Part shown: positions 17,892 to 26,242 of the stretch, in pieces
Position numbering within the stretch: position 1 is the stretch's first letter
Layout of the letters: every line of letters starts with the position of its first letter
Source: Pseudodesulfovibrio sp. 5S69
GTDB lineage: Bacteria; Desulfobacterota; Desulfovibrionia; Desulfovibrionales; Desulfovibrionaceae
Assembly (NCBI RefSeq): GCF_037094465.1
Contig: NZ_CP146609.1
Span: forward strand, 3,653,501-3,717,500
Length of the DNA: 64,000 nucleotides
Direction of reading: 5' to 3'
Notes under the pieces: generated by a model
What the model was told of the DNA's origin: nothing
Database searches by the model: none
Seen by the model: the letters and a program-made list of their open reading frames with translations, nothing else
Made by a program: the position numbers and the translations under genes

Positions 17892-18821
17892 CTAGTGACC
17901 TCCGGCGATGGCCAGCAGCACGTCGGGTGTGACCAGCAGGTTGAGCAGCATCTTGACCATGACGGCCAGGACCAGGGTGGCCAGCAGGATCTTGAGCTGT
18001 TCGCCCTTGAGCTTGCGGCTGATGCGGGTGCCGAACTGCGCGCCCAGGGTGGAGCCGAGCAGGAGCAGGACCGCCAGGACGAAGTCCACGGTGTGGTTGG
18101 TGTAGGACTGCAGGATGGTCACGTTGATGCAGGTGAACAGGATCTGGAACAGGCTGGTGCCGACGACCACGTGCATGGGCATGCGCAGCAGGTAGACCAT
18201 GATCGGAACCATGATGAAGCCGCCACCCACGCCCATGATGGCCGCGAGCACGCCCACCAGGACGCCGAGCACCAGGGGCATGAGCATGGACAGGCGCACC
18301 CCGGACTTGACGAAGTCGGTCTGAAAGGGAAGCGCTTCCATCATGGCCGCATAGCGCGATTTCTTGACCGGCTTGGCCGGGGCGTCGGCCTCGGGGGCCT
18401 TCTTGCGCAGGCTCTGGACCGACTCGATGAACATGTAGGAGCCCACGCCGCCGAGCATGAGCACGTAGGTGATGTTGATCAGGAAGTCCGCGTTGCCCAT
18501 GGCCCGCAGGACCTTGATCACCTGGACGCCGCCGAAGCCGCCGAGCACGCCGCCGATGAGCAGCAGGAAACCCATCTTGAAGTCCACGTTGCCCAGCCGG
18601 TAGTGGGCCAGGCAGCCCGAGGTGGACGCGCCCACGATCTGGTTGGAATCGGAGGCCGCGGCCACGGTCGGTGGAATGCCGAACATGATCAGAAGCGGCG
18701 TCATCAGGAACCCGCCGCCGACACCGAAGATGCCGGAAAGCAGGCCGACGAACCCTCCCAGGGCGAATACCAGGAACACGTTGACGCTGTTCCCGGCGAT
18801 GGGAAGATACATATGAAACAT
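17892..18821 (-). CDS. TauE/SafE (TSUP) family sulfite/organosulfonate-type permease
   Basis: Inner-membrane protein of 309 residues with two repeats of the TSUP signature (GFVGLLSGIFGVGGGFLMTPLL near 23-45 and a second GVGGGFIMVPIMVY near 200). About eight hydrophobic helices are separated by a cytoplasmic loop (about 145-170) rich in Lys and Pro. The family moves sulfite, sulfonates or similar anions, usually outward. In a sulfate reducer, sulfite or thiosulfate handling is a natural guess. The ATG at 18821 has a GGAGGAG site; a second in-frame ATG lies at 18812. Confidence 0.88.
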   Translation of the reverse strand: MFHMYLPIAGNSVNVFLVFALGGFVGLLSGIFGVGGGFLMTPLLIMFGIPPTVAAASDSNQIVGASTSGCLAHYRLGNVDFKMGFLLLIGGVLGGFGGVQVIKVLRAMGNADFLINITYVLMLGGVGSYMFIESVQSLRKKAPEADAPAKPVKKSRYAAMMEALPFQTDFVKSGVRLSMLMPLVLGVLVGVLAAIMGVGGGFIMVPIMVYLLRMPMHVVVGTSLFQILFTCINVTILQSYTNHTVDFVLAVLLLLGSTLGAQFGTRISRKLKGEQLKILLATLVLAVMVKMLLNLLVTPDVLLAIAGGH

Positions 18822-18927
18822 CGATACTCCTCCACTAGGTTGAATTCCATCTTCAGGCCCAAGCCCGCGGCCGGGCAGGACCCGAGCCGGCTTGCGCCGT
18901 CCGCCTCGCCCCCTACGGGAGGCGGAC

Positions 18928-19359
18928 TCACTTGCGCTTGCCGTGCGCGGACACCTTCTGCACCACCTCCACCTCGCAGCGGGTGGTGGTGTTCACCGCA
19001 TCGATCACCTTCATCAGTTTCGAGTAGAGCGACTGGCGGCCCGACGGAGGGGCGCCGATGAAGAGCTTGGTCACGGCGTTTTCGCGGATGAACCTCGGGA
19101 TTTCCTCTTCCATCCGGCCGCGGACCACGTAGTAATCGAGGCGGGTGCCCTCGGATCTCCCCTCGGCAAGGATCGATTCCAGGCGTTTCTCGGGTGAGCC
19201 TATCCACTCCTCGTCGTCCCCGGCCCCGCCTTCGAATTCCTCGTCCACCACCAGGAGGATGGAGACGTTGACGGCCATGCGCCGGGTCAGCCCCATGGCG
19301 TAGTACGCCAGCCACAGGCTCGATTCCGATTTGTCCACTACGATCAATACATTCTTCAT
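18928..19359 (-). CDS. Universal stress protein, single domain (first gene of operon)
   Basis: A 143-residue UspA-type protein. It starts MKNVLIVVDKSESSLWLAYYAMGL; the C-terminal part carries KLFIGAPPSGRQSLYSKLMKVIDAVNTTT followed by EVEVVQKVSAHGK. I use the ATG at 19359, not the upstream in-frame ATG, because 19359 has a GGAAGGAAAAA site and the promoter at 19385-19400 would leave only about 15 bases of leader. It opens the seven-gene operon running to 12403. Confidence 0.87.
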   Translation of the reverse strand: MKNVLIVVDKSESSLWLAYYAMGLTRRMAVNVSILLVVDEEFEGGAGDDEEWIGSPEKRLESILAEGRSEGTRLDYYVVRGRMEEEIPRFIRENAVTKLFIGAPPSGRQSLYSKLMKVIDAVNTTTRCEVEVVQKVSAHGKRK

Positions 19360-19384
19360 TTTTTCCTTCCGTCGCCCCCCTATG

Positions 19385-19400
19385 AGCAAGGCCGGTGCCA
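19385..19400 (-). promoter_or_regulatory. Consensus sigma54 promoter of the Usp-TauE-dikinase operon
   Basis: Read on the minus strand, TGGCAC, CGGCC, TTGCT is a full match to TGGCAC-N5-TTGCW. The expected start is near 19374, just upstream of the ATG at 19359. Three copies of one palindrome lie about 95 to 330 bases upstream, the usual place for sigma54 enhancer sites. Confidence 0.88.
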
Positions 19401-19493
19401 AGACCTATTCGGCAAGGAATATGTTAACCGATCAATATATCAGGAATTTTATTATCAGGAATCGCTGCCGCGTTCATTTTTGCCCGTTTTTTT

Positions 19494-19510
19494 GTTTCAA
19501 AATGAAAAAC
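19494..19510. promoter_or_regulatory. Enhancer palindrome copy 1 (GTTTCA-AAA-TGAAAAAC)
   Basis: The core TTTCAAAATGAAA (19495-19507) is a near-palindrome of the NtrC-site type. It is about 95 bases upstream of the sigma54 promoter at 19385-19400. The same core recurs at 19644 and 19706. Confidence 0.7.
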
Positions 19511-19641
19511 AACATGTCGGACCGAACGAATTCCGGACCGGTCAATTGTGAAGGATCTAACAATATCTTAACATGCTAAAATATAAGTGATTTATTGTGC
19601 AGCGGACCGGAAGAAAAGCGGCTTGACGGCTCCCGAAGGGA

Positions 19642-19659
19642 TGTTTCATTTTGAAAAAC
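19642..19659. promoter_or_regulatory. Enhancer palindrome copy 2 (TGTTTCATTTTGAAAAAC)
   Basis: The core TTTCATTTTGAAA (19644-19656) is the reverse complement of copy 1, so the three sites share identical arms. It lies in the AT-rich gap between the NtrC-type gene and the operon it probably controls. Confidence 0.7.
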
Positions 19660-19703
19660 CAAGGTCAATCACAGGTGCTCCGGGCCACTTTTGCGGCCAA
19701 ACG

Positions 19704-19718
19704 TGTTTCAAAATGAAC
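19704..19718. promoter_or_regulatory. Enhancer palindrome copy 3 (TGTTTCAAAATGAAC)
   Basis: Third copy, 62 bases from copy 2. The arms match the other two except for the last base. The rest of the 19360-19891 gap is AT-rich and holds no credible ORF. Confidence 0.65.
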
Positions 19719-19891
19719 AGTAGAGAAAAAACAGGGGAAATGCGGTGGCAAAAAAAACCGCATTTTTCTTGAAGGCGGGCGAAAAAAGGGGGTCGGCCGG
19801 ACGGGCCGGACGCTGTCGAATGGCCTTTACAGGCGGTGGGCCGGTGCGTCGGGCGGGGGTTTCATCGGGATCGGGGGGGGCCGGAGTGCGG

Positions 19892-21250
19892 CTACTCCTC
19901 GTCCGTGTCCAGGCCGAACTTCTTGAGCCGCCGCCAGAGGGTGGTCCGGGGGATGCCCAGGATGGAGCTGGCCAGTCCCTTGTTGTTTCCCGTGGCCTCG
20001 AGCACGTGCCGGATGTGGCGCTTTTCGACCTCTTCCAGGGGAAGCAGGCCCGGTGTGCCGAGGTTGCTGAAGGTCAGGTTGAGCAGGTCCGGCGGCAGCT
20101 CGCGCAGGCCGATGACCGCGCCGTCGGCCAGGGCCACGGCGCGCTGGATGATGTTCTCCAGCTCGCGGACGTTGCCCGGATAGTTGTACTGGGTCAGGAC
20201 CTCCATGGCCTGGGGCGAGATGGAGGCCACCTCCTTGCCGAACCGGGCGTTGAAGGTCTCCAGGAAATGCTCGGCCAGCAGCGGGATGTCCTCGCGCCGT
20301 TCGGCCAGGGTGGGCAGGTAGATGCGGACCACGTTGAGGCGGTAGAAGAGGTCCTCGCGGAACTGCCCGGCGGCCATGGCCTCCTGGAGGTCCCGATTGG
20401 TGGCCGCGATGATCCGGATGTCCAGATCGATGGGCTGGGTGCCGCCCACCCGCAGGATGCGCCGGTCCTGGATGACGTGAAGCAGCTTGACCTGCATGTT
20501 CAGAGGCATCTCGCCGATCTCGTCCAGGAAGACCGTGCCGCCGTTGGCCGATTCGAGCAGCCCGATCTTGGTGGCCGTGGCCCCGGTGAAGGCGCCCTTC
20601 TCGTGGCCGAACAGCTCGCTCGAAATGAGCTCCTCGGTGAACCCGCCGCAGTTGAAGGAGACGAAAGTCCGGTTCTTGCGCGGCGAGAGATCGTGGATGG
20701 CCTTGGCCGCCCGCTCCTTGCCCGTGCCGGTGTCGGCCTGGAGCAGGACCGTGCAGTTGACCGGCGCGACCTTGCGGATCATGGCGAAGACGTCGAGCAT
20801 GACCTGGCTGGCCCCGAGGAAGTCCTTGAGCGGCGGGACGTCGTCCAGGGCCTCCTTGAGCCGCCGGTTCTCCTCGCGCAGTTCGAGCTTCTCCAGGGCC
20901 TCGCGGGCCACGGTGCGGATCTCCTGGAGCCGAAACGGCTTGACGATGTAGTTGGCCGCGCCCTTGGCCGTGGCCTCCACGGCCGAGGCGATGGACCCGT
21001 GCCCGGTGATGATCACGGCCTCCACGTTCTCGAACCCGGTCTTGACCGCCTCAAGGATCTCGATGCCGTCCATGTCCGGCAGCTTGAGGTCGATGAAGGC
21101 GAGCTGGAAGGGCTGCTCGGCCATGCGCGCCAGGAAATTGTGCCCCAGCCCGAAGGTCTCCACCTCGAAACCGAGCTTGGCCAGCGCCCTGCCGACCATC
21201 TTGGCCGCCTGGGCCTCGTCGTCGATGACCGCCGCGCGGAACCGCGTCAC
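19892..21250 (-). CDS. NtrC-family sigma54-dependent response regulator
   Basis: A 452-residue activator: receiver (acceptor Asp in LAFIDLKLPDMDG, Lys in IVKPFRL), AAA+ ATPase (Walker A DTGTGKE, intact GAFTGA, Walker B GGTVFLDEIGE) and a Fis-type helix-turn-helix (LASSILGIPRTTLWRRLKKFGL). The start is the GTG at 21250; it overlaps the stop of the kinase gene by 4 bases (GTGA) and has GGAGG upstream. It should activate the sigma54 promoter at 19385 by binding the three TTTCA/TGAAA palindromes that separate it from that operon. Confidence 0.92.
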   Translation of the reverse strand: MTRFRAAVIDDEAQAAKMVGRALAKLGFEVETFGLGHNFLARMAEQPFQLAFIDLKLPDMDGIEILEAVKTGFENVEAVIITGHGSIASAVEATAKGAANYIVKPFRLQEIRTVAREALEKLELREENRRLKEALDDVPPLKDFLGASQVMLDVFAMIRKVAPVNCTVLLQADTGTGKERAAKAIHDLSPRKNRTFVSFNCGGFTEELISSELFGHEKGAFTGATATKIGLLESANGGTVFLDEIGEMPLNMQVKLLHVIQDRRILRVGGTQPIDLDIRIIAATNRDLQEAMAAGQFREDLFYRLNVVRIYLPTLAERREDIPLLAEHFLETFNARFGKEVASISPQAMEVLTQYNYPGNVRELENIIQRAVALADGAVIGLRELPPDLLNLTFSNLGTPGLLPLEEVEKRHIRHVLEATGNNKGLASSILGIPRTTLWRRLKKFGLDTDEE

Positions 21251-22647
21251 GCCTCCTCCCCATCGGCCAGCACGGGCAGGCAGACCGTGAAGGTCGTGCC
21301 CTCGCCCTCTTCGCTGTGCACGTCGATGGCCCCGCCGTGCTTCTTGAGGATGCCGTAGATGATGGACAGGCCCAGCCCCGTGCCCTTGCCCACCGGCTTG
21401 GTGGTGAAGAAGGGATCGAAGATGCGGCTCAGGGTGTCCTTGTCCATGCCGCAGCCGGTGTCGGCCACGTCCACGCACAGGCGGTCGCCGTCGGTCCGGG
21501 CCGTGACCCGGAGGGTGCCGCCCTTGTCCATGGCCTGGTCCGCGTTGAGGAAGAGGTTGACGAAGACCTGTTGCAGATAGTGCATGTCGCCCCGGACGTC
21601 GGGCAGGCCGTCGGGCAGATCCGCCTCCACCTTGGTGCCGTTCAGGGAGAGCTGGTTGCCCACCAGCTTGAGGGTCTGACGGACCACGTTGGTCATGGAC
21701 AGCCGGGTCAGGGGACGCTCCTCCTCGCGCGAGAAATCGAGCAGGTTGCGGACCACCTCGGAGGCCCGGCCGGTCTCGTTGATGATGTCGCCGAGCAGCT
21801 CCCGGACCTCCTCCTCGGGCAGGTCGTCGAGCTCTTCGAGCAGGGTGTCGGCGGTCAGGGAGACGTTGTTCAGCGGGTTGTTCAGCTCGTGGGCGATGCC
21901 CGAGGTCAGGGTGCCGATGGAGACCAGCTTGCGGGCCTCGATGAGCTGCTCCTGGCGCTCGTCGAGCTGGGCGGCCATGGACTGGAAGGCCGAGCGCATC
22001 ATCACCGAGATGGGGTCCTCGCTGGTCAGGTGCTGGATGGCCTCGTAGTCGCCCTTGGCCACGCCGTCGGCGGCCCGCTGCACGTAGTTGAGCCGCCCGA
22101 GCATCTTGCGCGCCTGCCAGATGTAGACCGCGGCGATCAGGATGAGGATCAGGGAACTGGCCGCCAGGGGCATGTACAGGATGCGGTTCAGGGCATCGTG
22201 GATGGTCTGCCGCTTCTTCTGGAGCAGGGCCTGGGCCGCCTCCACCAGCCGGGTGCCGTGTTGCCGGGTGCTGTCGGCCACGGTCGTGTCGCCGTTGGCC
22301 AGGGCGTGCAGCAGCCTGCGGTACACGGTGATGTCGTCGAGCACGCCGTCATAGGTCCCCCGGCCCAGAATCTCGACGATCTGGGGCTTGAGCAGGGCCA
22401 CGGTGTGCTCGGCGCGGTCCAGGTAGACCAGGGCCTCGCCCAGGCTGCCCGGCTCGGGGTAGAACATGAAGTTCTTCTCGTAGCGCCGGGTCTCCAGGAT
22501 GTCGGAGACCACGTCGTGGAACTCGTCCATGATGATCAGCCGCTCGCGGAAGGCCACGATGTTCCACCAGTACATGGCCATGGTCAGGAGCATGAACAGG
22601 ACGAAGGCGACGACCACCAGAAGGACCTTGATCTTCAATGACTGCAT
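21247..22647 (-). CDS. Membrane sensor histidine kinase
   Basis: A 466-residue kinase. Helix 1 (about 6-30) and helix 2 (about 160-185, [17 protein letters not shown]) enclose a mostly alpha-helical periplasmic domain of about 130 residues of four-helix-bundle type. A HAMP-like linker, HisKA ([17 protein letters not shown]) and HATPase ([40 protein letters not shown]) follow. It forms an operon with the NtrC-type regulator (4-base overlap). The signal is unknown; the target operon with its TauE permease and Usp genes suggests oxyanion or envelope stress. Confidence 0.92.
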   Translation of the reverse strand: MQSLKIKVLLVVVAFVLFMLLTMAMYWWNIVAFRERLIIMDEFHDVVSDILETRRYEKNFMFYPEPGSLGEALVYLDRAEHTVALLKPQIVEILGRGTYDGVLDDITVYRRLLHALANGDTTVADSTRQHGTRLVEAAQALLQKKRQTIHDALNRILYMPLAASSLILILIAAVYIWQARKMLGRLNYVQRAADGVAKGDYEAIQHLTSEDPISVMMRSAFQSMAAQLDERQEQLIEARKLVSIGTLTSGIAHELNNPLNNVSLTADTLLEELDDLPEEEVRELLGDIINETGRASEVVRNLLDFSREEERPLTRLSMTNVVRQTLKLVGNQLSLNGTKVEADLPDGLPDVRGDMHYLQQVFVNLFLNADQAMDKGGTLRVTARTDGDRLCVDVADTGCGMDKDTLSRIFDPFFTTKPVGKGTGLGLSIIYGILKKHGGAIDVHSEEGEGTTFTVCLPVLADGEEA

Positions 22648-22776
22648 ACCGGCTCCGAAGTTTGCTGGGGCGGGCCCGGCAACGCGTCCGCCCCGGATGG
22701 ACGGGGAGGCGCCGGGCGCAGACCGTACCTTCGCCCCAAACCGGGGTAAAAATCAACTTCCGTCCGGAGGCCCCCG

Positions 22777-22809
22777 AAAATCCGGGTCATTCCGACCCGG
22801 ATTTTTTTT
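22777..22809 (+). terminator. Rho-independent terminator on the + strand with no annotated gene in front
   Basis: A perfect 12-bp stem (22777-22788 with 22794-22805) and a 5-base loop, running into eight T residues (22802-22809). Upstream on this strand there is only the antisense of the kinase gene and its leader. It could end a small or antisense RNA. On the minus strand the T-tail is only four bases. Confidence 0.75.
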
Positions 22810-22865
22810 GGGTTCGGGTCATTAGGCCTCGGAACGGCGGGCCCTGCCGCGCCCCCGAAACAGCG

Positions 22866-22913
22866 TTTTACCCAACACGTAAAATTTCATGCATTTTTTA
22901 CAACCGATCGGTT
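22866..22913. promoter_or_regulatory. Palindrome pair upstream of the polyferredoxin/AOR genes
   Basis: Two inverted repeats lie in the 394-base gap 22648-23041: TTTTAC-N7-GTAAAA (22866-22884) and the perfect 12-base AACCGATCGGTT (22902-22913). An imperfect ATTATGC-type repeat follows at 22927. They sit about 130-175 bases before the GTG start and probably include the operator of the AOR genes. I found no good sigma54 box here. Confidence 0.45.
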
Positions 22914-23041
22914 TTGCACAGCTAGTATTATGCCCAAATCATGCACTAAATGGCCCCGCAGCCCCCTGTTTCGAGGCGCTGGTCCCGGATTTGCTCATAC
23001 CGGGGCATGCGGTTCAATGCGTAAATCAACAGGAGGTTTCT

Positions 23042-23704
23042 GTGAGTACCATCAAGGCAACGGACCATACGCCGGTTGAAGAGACGGCCACCGATCGCGT
23101 GGCGGTCGGGGAAGAAACGTCACCGTCCAAGGGCAAAGGGATATCGCGGCGCAAGATGCTCGGGTTCCTGGGCATCCAGGTCGTGGCCGGGACACTGGCC
23201 ACTGCTGCCATCGCCGCCCCGAAAAATTTCAAGCCCGAGCACTACAACCGGGGGATCACGCCGGACCAGTTGCCCGCCACCCGGGCCTGGCTGGTCACCG
23301 ACCCGACCACCTGCGTGGGCTGCCGGACCTGCGAGATCGTCTGCTCGCTCGGCCACGACGACGTCTGCCGGCCCGCCCTGGCCCGGATACACACCGTCTA
23401 CGATCCCCAGCACCGGCTGGTCAAGCTGGCGGTCATGCCCGAGGTCTGCCGCCAGTGCAACATGGCCGACTGCTACCTGGCCTGCGAATACGACGCCCTG
23501 ACCCTCGACCCCAAGACCGGGGCGAGAATCATCGACCCGGCCAAGTGCGAGGGGTGCGGCGAATGCTTCGCGGCCTGCCCCTACGACATGATCGTGGAGA
23601 ACGAGGAGAAGGGCATCTTCTCCAAGTGCGACCTCTGCGGCGGCGACCCCCTGTGCGTCAAGTTCTGCCCGGCGGACGCGCTCAAGTTCATCGAACTCGG
23701 ATAA
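23042..23704 (+). CDS. Tat-signal polyferredoxin (four [4Fe-4S] clusters), AOR partner
   Basis: A 220-residue electron carrier. A twin-arginine signal (SRRKMLGFLG, residues 35-59) precedes sixteen Cys in four groups (91-101, 136-148, 169-179, 196-209), as in DMSO-reductase-type B subunits. The start is GTG at 23042, chosen for the AGGAGG site at 23031-23036; an upstream ATG would add an implausible leader. The gene is 24 bases before aldehyde ferredoxin oxidoreductase. The signal suggests membrane or periplasmic placement, which is odd because AOR has none. The motif might be a retained, non-cleaved relic. Confidence 0.88.
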   Translation: MSTIKATDHTPVEETATDRVAVGEETSPSKGKGISRRKMLGFLGIQVVAGTLATAAIAAPKNFKPEHYNRGITPDQLPATRAWLVTDPTTCVGCRTCEIVCSLGHDDVCRPALARIHTVYDPQHRLVKLAVMPEVCRQCNMADCYLACEYDALTLDPKTGARIIDPAKCEGCGECFAACPYDMIVENEEKGIFSKCDLCGGDPLCVKFCPADALKFIELG

Positions 23705-23728
23705 CCACACAACGCAGGAGACAGCACT

Positions 23729-25873
23729 ATGTACGGATGGGCTGGAAAGATATTGCGAGTCAACCTGGACGACGGTTCCATCACCACGGAAGACACGTCC
23801 AAATACCTGGAATACACCGGCGGCATCGGCTTCGGCTACAAGGTCATCTTCGACGAGGCGCCCAAGGCCGGTCCTTTTGACCCGGACAACCGGATCATCT
23901 TCGCCGTGGGGCCCCTGACGGGCTCCCTGGCCCCCTCCACCGGGCGGTCCGAGGTCATCTCCATCTCGCCCCACGTCTACGCCACGGGCGCCAAGCGCCC
24001 GTTGGTCAGCCGCAGCGGTTTCGGCGGCTACTGGGGCGCGGAGTTGAAGTTCGCGGGGTACGACGCGGTGATCGTCCAGGGCAAGGCCAAGAAGCCCGTG
24101 TTCATCAACGTGGTCAACGACGAGGTCTCCATAGAGGACGCCTCGGACCTGTGGGGCAAGGACACCTTCGAGACCCAGGACCTGATCAAGGCCCGGACCG
24201 GCGACGAAAAGACCCAGATCGCGGTCATCGGCCCCTCGGGCGAGCGCCTGGTGCGCATCTCCCCGATCATGCACCGCATCGGCAACGCGGCGGGCCAGGG
24301 CGGCTTCGGCGCGGTGATGGGGTCCAAAAACCTCAAGGCCATCGCCATCCGGGGCACCAAGGGCGTGCAGGTGGCCGACAAGAAGAACCTGATCAAGTAC
24401 GTCAAGAGCGTGCGCGAGTTCCAGCCCGGCCCGCTGGGCTCGACCCCGCTGTCCTCCGGCCCCCTGAGCTGGACCGAGAAGCACATCGACCCCAAGGACA
24501 TCAACAAGCAGGCCCTGCGCTTCGACCAGACCGAGAGCTGCGCGCCGTGGCTGAACAAGTACCACATCAAGTCCCAGTCCTGTTACTCCTGTCCCCAGGG
24601 CTGCTACTCCTACATGAACGTGGACGGCATGGGCGGCGGCGCGGTCAGTTGCACCCAGTGGTTCTATTCCTGGATGGGCAACCGCGACAAAGCCACCTTC
24701 CTGGCCAACCAGTTGGCCAACAAGCTGGGCGTGGACACCTTCGAGATGTTCCCCATGATCCAGTTCGTCTGGCACCTCCAGGACGAGAAGGTGGACGGCA
24801 AGAGCCTGTTGCGCCTCCTCAACGAGAAGAAGCTGGTCAGCGACAAGATCACCACGGGGCTGGAAGAGGGCCACTACCCGCCCGAGGGCGACCTGAGCAC
24901 CGTGGGCCTGGAGACCCTGATGAACATGATCGCCTACCGCCAGGGCTGGCTGGGCGACGCCCTGGCCGAGGGGTTCCGCAGGGCCGTGGACATCGTGGCC
25001 GACAAGTTCACCGCTCTGGGCATGAAGCAGGCCGCCGACAAGACCCTGCACTTCGTGAACATGGAAGGCGTCATGGGCGGCGTGGTGGGCGGCAACGGCG
25101 GCTGGGGCATGTCGGCCCACTACGACCCGCGCACCTTCGGCTACTACTGGGCGGTCAACTTCGCGGTGGAAAACCGCGACCCCAACCGCCACTCCATGAC
25201 CAACCTGGTGGAGTGGACCGGCCTGACCTTCGAGCAGGCCATGCCCGTGGCCGTGCGCCACTGGGGCGAGGAGATCGCGGAGAACGGGCTCAACGACCTG
25301 CACCGCAAGCGCGACGTGCCCCTGACCTGGAACGGCGAGAAGTCGGCCTATGCCAACGCCTACCTGGGCCAGTTCATCCACTACCGCGGCTGCATCAAGG
25401 ACAGCATCACGGTCTGCGACTGGGTCTTCCCGATCATGACCAGCGGCCGCAAGGACCGCGACTACACCGGCGACATCTCCGTGGAGTACAAGCTCTTCGA
25501 ACTGGTCACCGGGCACAGGATGACCCAGAAGACCCTGGACGACCGTGCGGCCCGCATCTGGGTCCTGCACCGGCTGCTGACCGCCATGGAATGGGGCGAC
25601 GGCCGCAAGGTCAACCTGCGCGAGGAGCACGACCAGTTGCCCGACCACTTCTTCGCGCCCGTGGAATCGCGCCTGCTGCCGAGCTATCCCCCGGCCGACC
25701 CGCCGCATCCCCCGCTGGTCCGGGAGAACTTCGAGGCCGTCAAGGACGAGTACTACAAGCTCATGGAGTGGGATGGAAAGACCGGCATGCCCACCCGGCG
25801 CCTGATGAAGCGGCTGGGCATGGACAAGGAGCTGGCCCGGTTCGAGGAGGAGGCCTTCGCCCTGCCGGCATAA
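23729..25873 (+). CDS. Tungsten-type aldehyde ferredoxin oxidoreductase family, catalytic subunit
   Basis: A 714-residue AOR-family protein that would oxidise an aldehyde (or act reversibly on an acid) with electrons passed to a ferredoxin-type partner. The N-terminal AOR domain starts MYGWAGKILRVNL and includes the pterin-binding RSGFGGYWGAELK and AGQGGFGAVMGSKNLKA. The [4Fe-4S] ligands are Cys285, Cys288, Cys292 and Cys563 (SCYSCPQGC and TVCDW). It is slightly longer than the classical enzyme (about 605-620), as in the WOR5 / YdhV / BamB branches, so the substrate may not be a simple aliphatic aldehyde. No signal peptide is present. Confidence 0.92.
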   Translation: MYGWAGKILRVNLDDGSITTEDTSKYLEYTGGIGFGYKVIFDEAPKAGPFDPDNRIIFAVGPLTGSLAPSTGRSEVISISPHVYATGAKRPLVSRSGFGGYWGAELKFAGYDAVIVQGKAKKPVFINVVNDEVSIEDASDLWGKDTFETQDLIKARTGDEKTQIAVIGPSGERLVRISPIMHRIGNAAGQGGFGAVMGSKNLKAIAIRGTKGVQVADKKNLIKYVKSVREFQPGPLGSTPLSSGPLSWTEKHIDPKDINKQALRFDQTESCAPWLNKYHIKSQSCYSCPQGCYSYMNVDGMGGGAVSCTQWFYSWMGNRDKATFLANQLANKLGVDTFEMFPMIQFVWHLQDEKVDGKSLLRLLNEKKLVSDKITTGLEEGHYPPEGDLSTVGLETLMNMIAYRQGWLGDALAEGFRRAVDIVADKFTALGMKQAADKTLHFVNMEGVMGGVVGGNGGWGMSAHYDPRTFGYYWAVNFAVENRDPNRHSMTNLVEWTGLTFEQAMPVAVRHWGEEIAENGLNDLHRKRDVPLTWNGEKSAYANAYLGQFIHYRGCIKDSITVCDWVFPIMTSGRKDRDYTGDISVEYKLFELVTGHRMTQKTLDDRAARIWVLHRLLTAMEWGDGRKVNLREEHDQLPDHFFAPVESRLLPSYPPADPPHPPLVRENFEAVKDEYYKLMEWDGKTGMPTRRLMKRLGMDKELARFEEEAFALPA

Positions 25874-25922
25874 CGCCGTAATCGTTCCTGGCTCACCTCC
25901 GTGACAGGGGCGTCCAACAAAC

Positions 25923-25958
25923 CCCGGCTCCCCCACCGTCCTTCCCGGGGGAGCCGGG
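25923..25958 (+). terminator. GC hairpin after the AOR gene
   Basis: A perfect 12-bp stem (25923-25934 with 25947-25958), a 12-base loop and no T-run, 50 bases after the AOR stop. It is likely an attenuating or RNA-stabilising structure between the AOR pair and the downstream small ORF and dehydrogenase. Confidence 0.6.
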
Positions 25959-26009
25959 CATATGCCTTTGGGGAAAGGCCGCTTGCACGCGACGAGACAA
26001 GGAGGAAGG

Positions 26010-26135
26010 ATGAAGGTACTGCTCCTGACCCGGGGCATCGCCCCGGAGCTCTTCGAGCAGATGCGCGCCGTGGGCTTCGACGAGAAATACTTTCTCATGC
26101 GCCGCATGGCCAAGGGGCTGGTGGATCGCGTCTGA
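26010..26135 (+). CDS. Small hypothetical protein, 41 residues
   Basis: A short ORF beginning MKVLLLTRGIAPELFEQMRAVG and ending GLVDRV, preceded by a very strong GGAGGAAGG ribosome site at 26001. Charged and amphipathic, with no membrane segment. It lies between AOR and the alcohol dehydrogenase and may be a small accessory or regulatory peptide. Alternatively it could be the remnant of a longer gene. I do not recognise it. Confidence 0.5.
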   Translation: MKVLLLTRGIAPELFEQMRAVGFDEKYFLMRRMAKGLVDRV

Positions 26136-26194
26136 GCGCGGCCGGAACATTGCGGCAACATGCCAGGGGAAAAGAAATTATTGCGGCGGGGACC

Positions 26195-26223
26195 TTGATA
26201 GGAGATGACCTAGACGATATAAT
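26195..26223 (+). promoter_or_regulatory. Sigma70-type promoter of the alcohol dehydrogenase gene
   Basis: TTGATA at 26195, exactly 17 bases, then TATAAT at 26218. It is a near-consensus pair placed 20 bases before the GTG start, giving a leader of about 12 bases. The dehydrogenase, kinase and regulator can therefore be transcribed without the AOR pair. Confidence 0.75.
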
Positions 26224-26242
26224 AGGACCAAAGGACAACACC

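Noticed and set aside
19360..19891. Short ORFs in the AT-rich gap before the Usp operon
   Set aside because: They lack ribosome sites, overlap the operators, and their residue composition simply reflects AT-rich DNA.
22648..23041. Sigma54 promoter before the polyferredoxin/AOR genes
   Set aside because: Several GG...GC pairs were tested by eye, but none had the 12-base spacing together with TGGC and TTGC elements.
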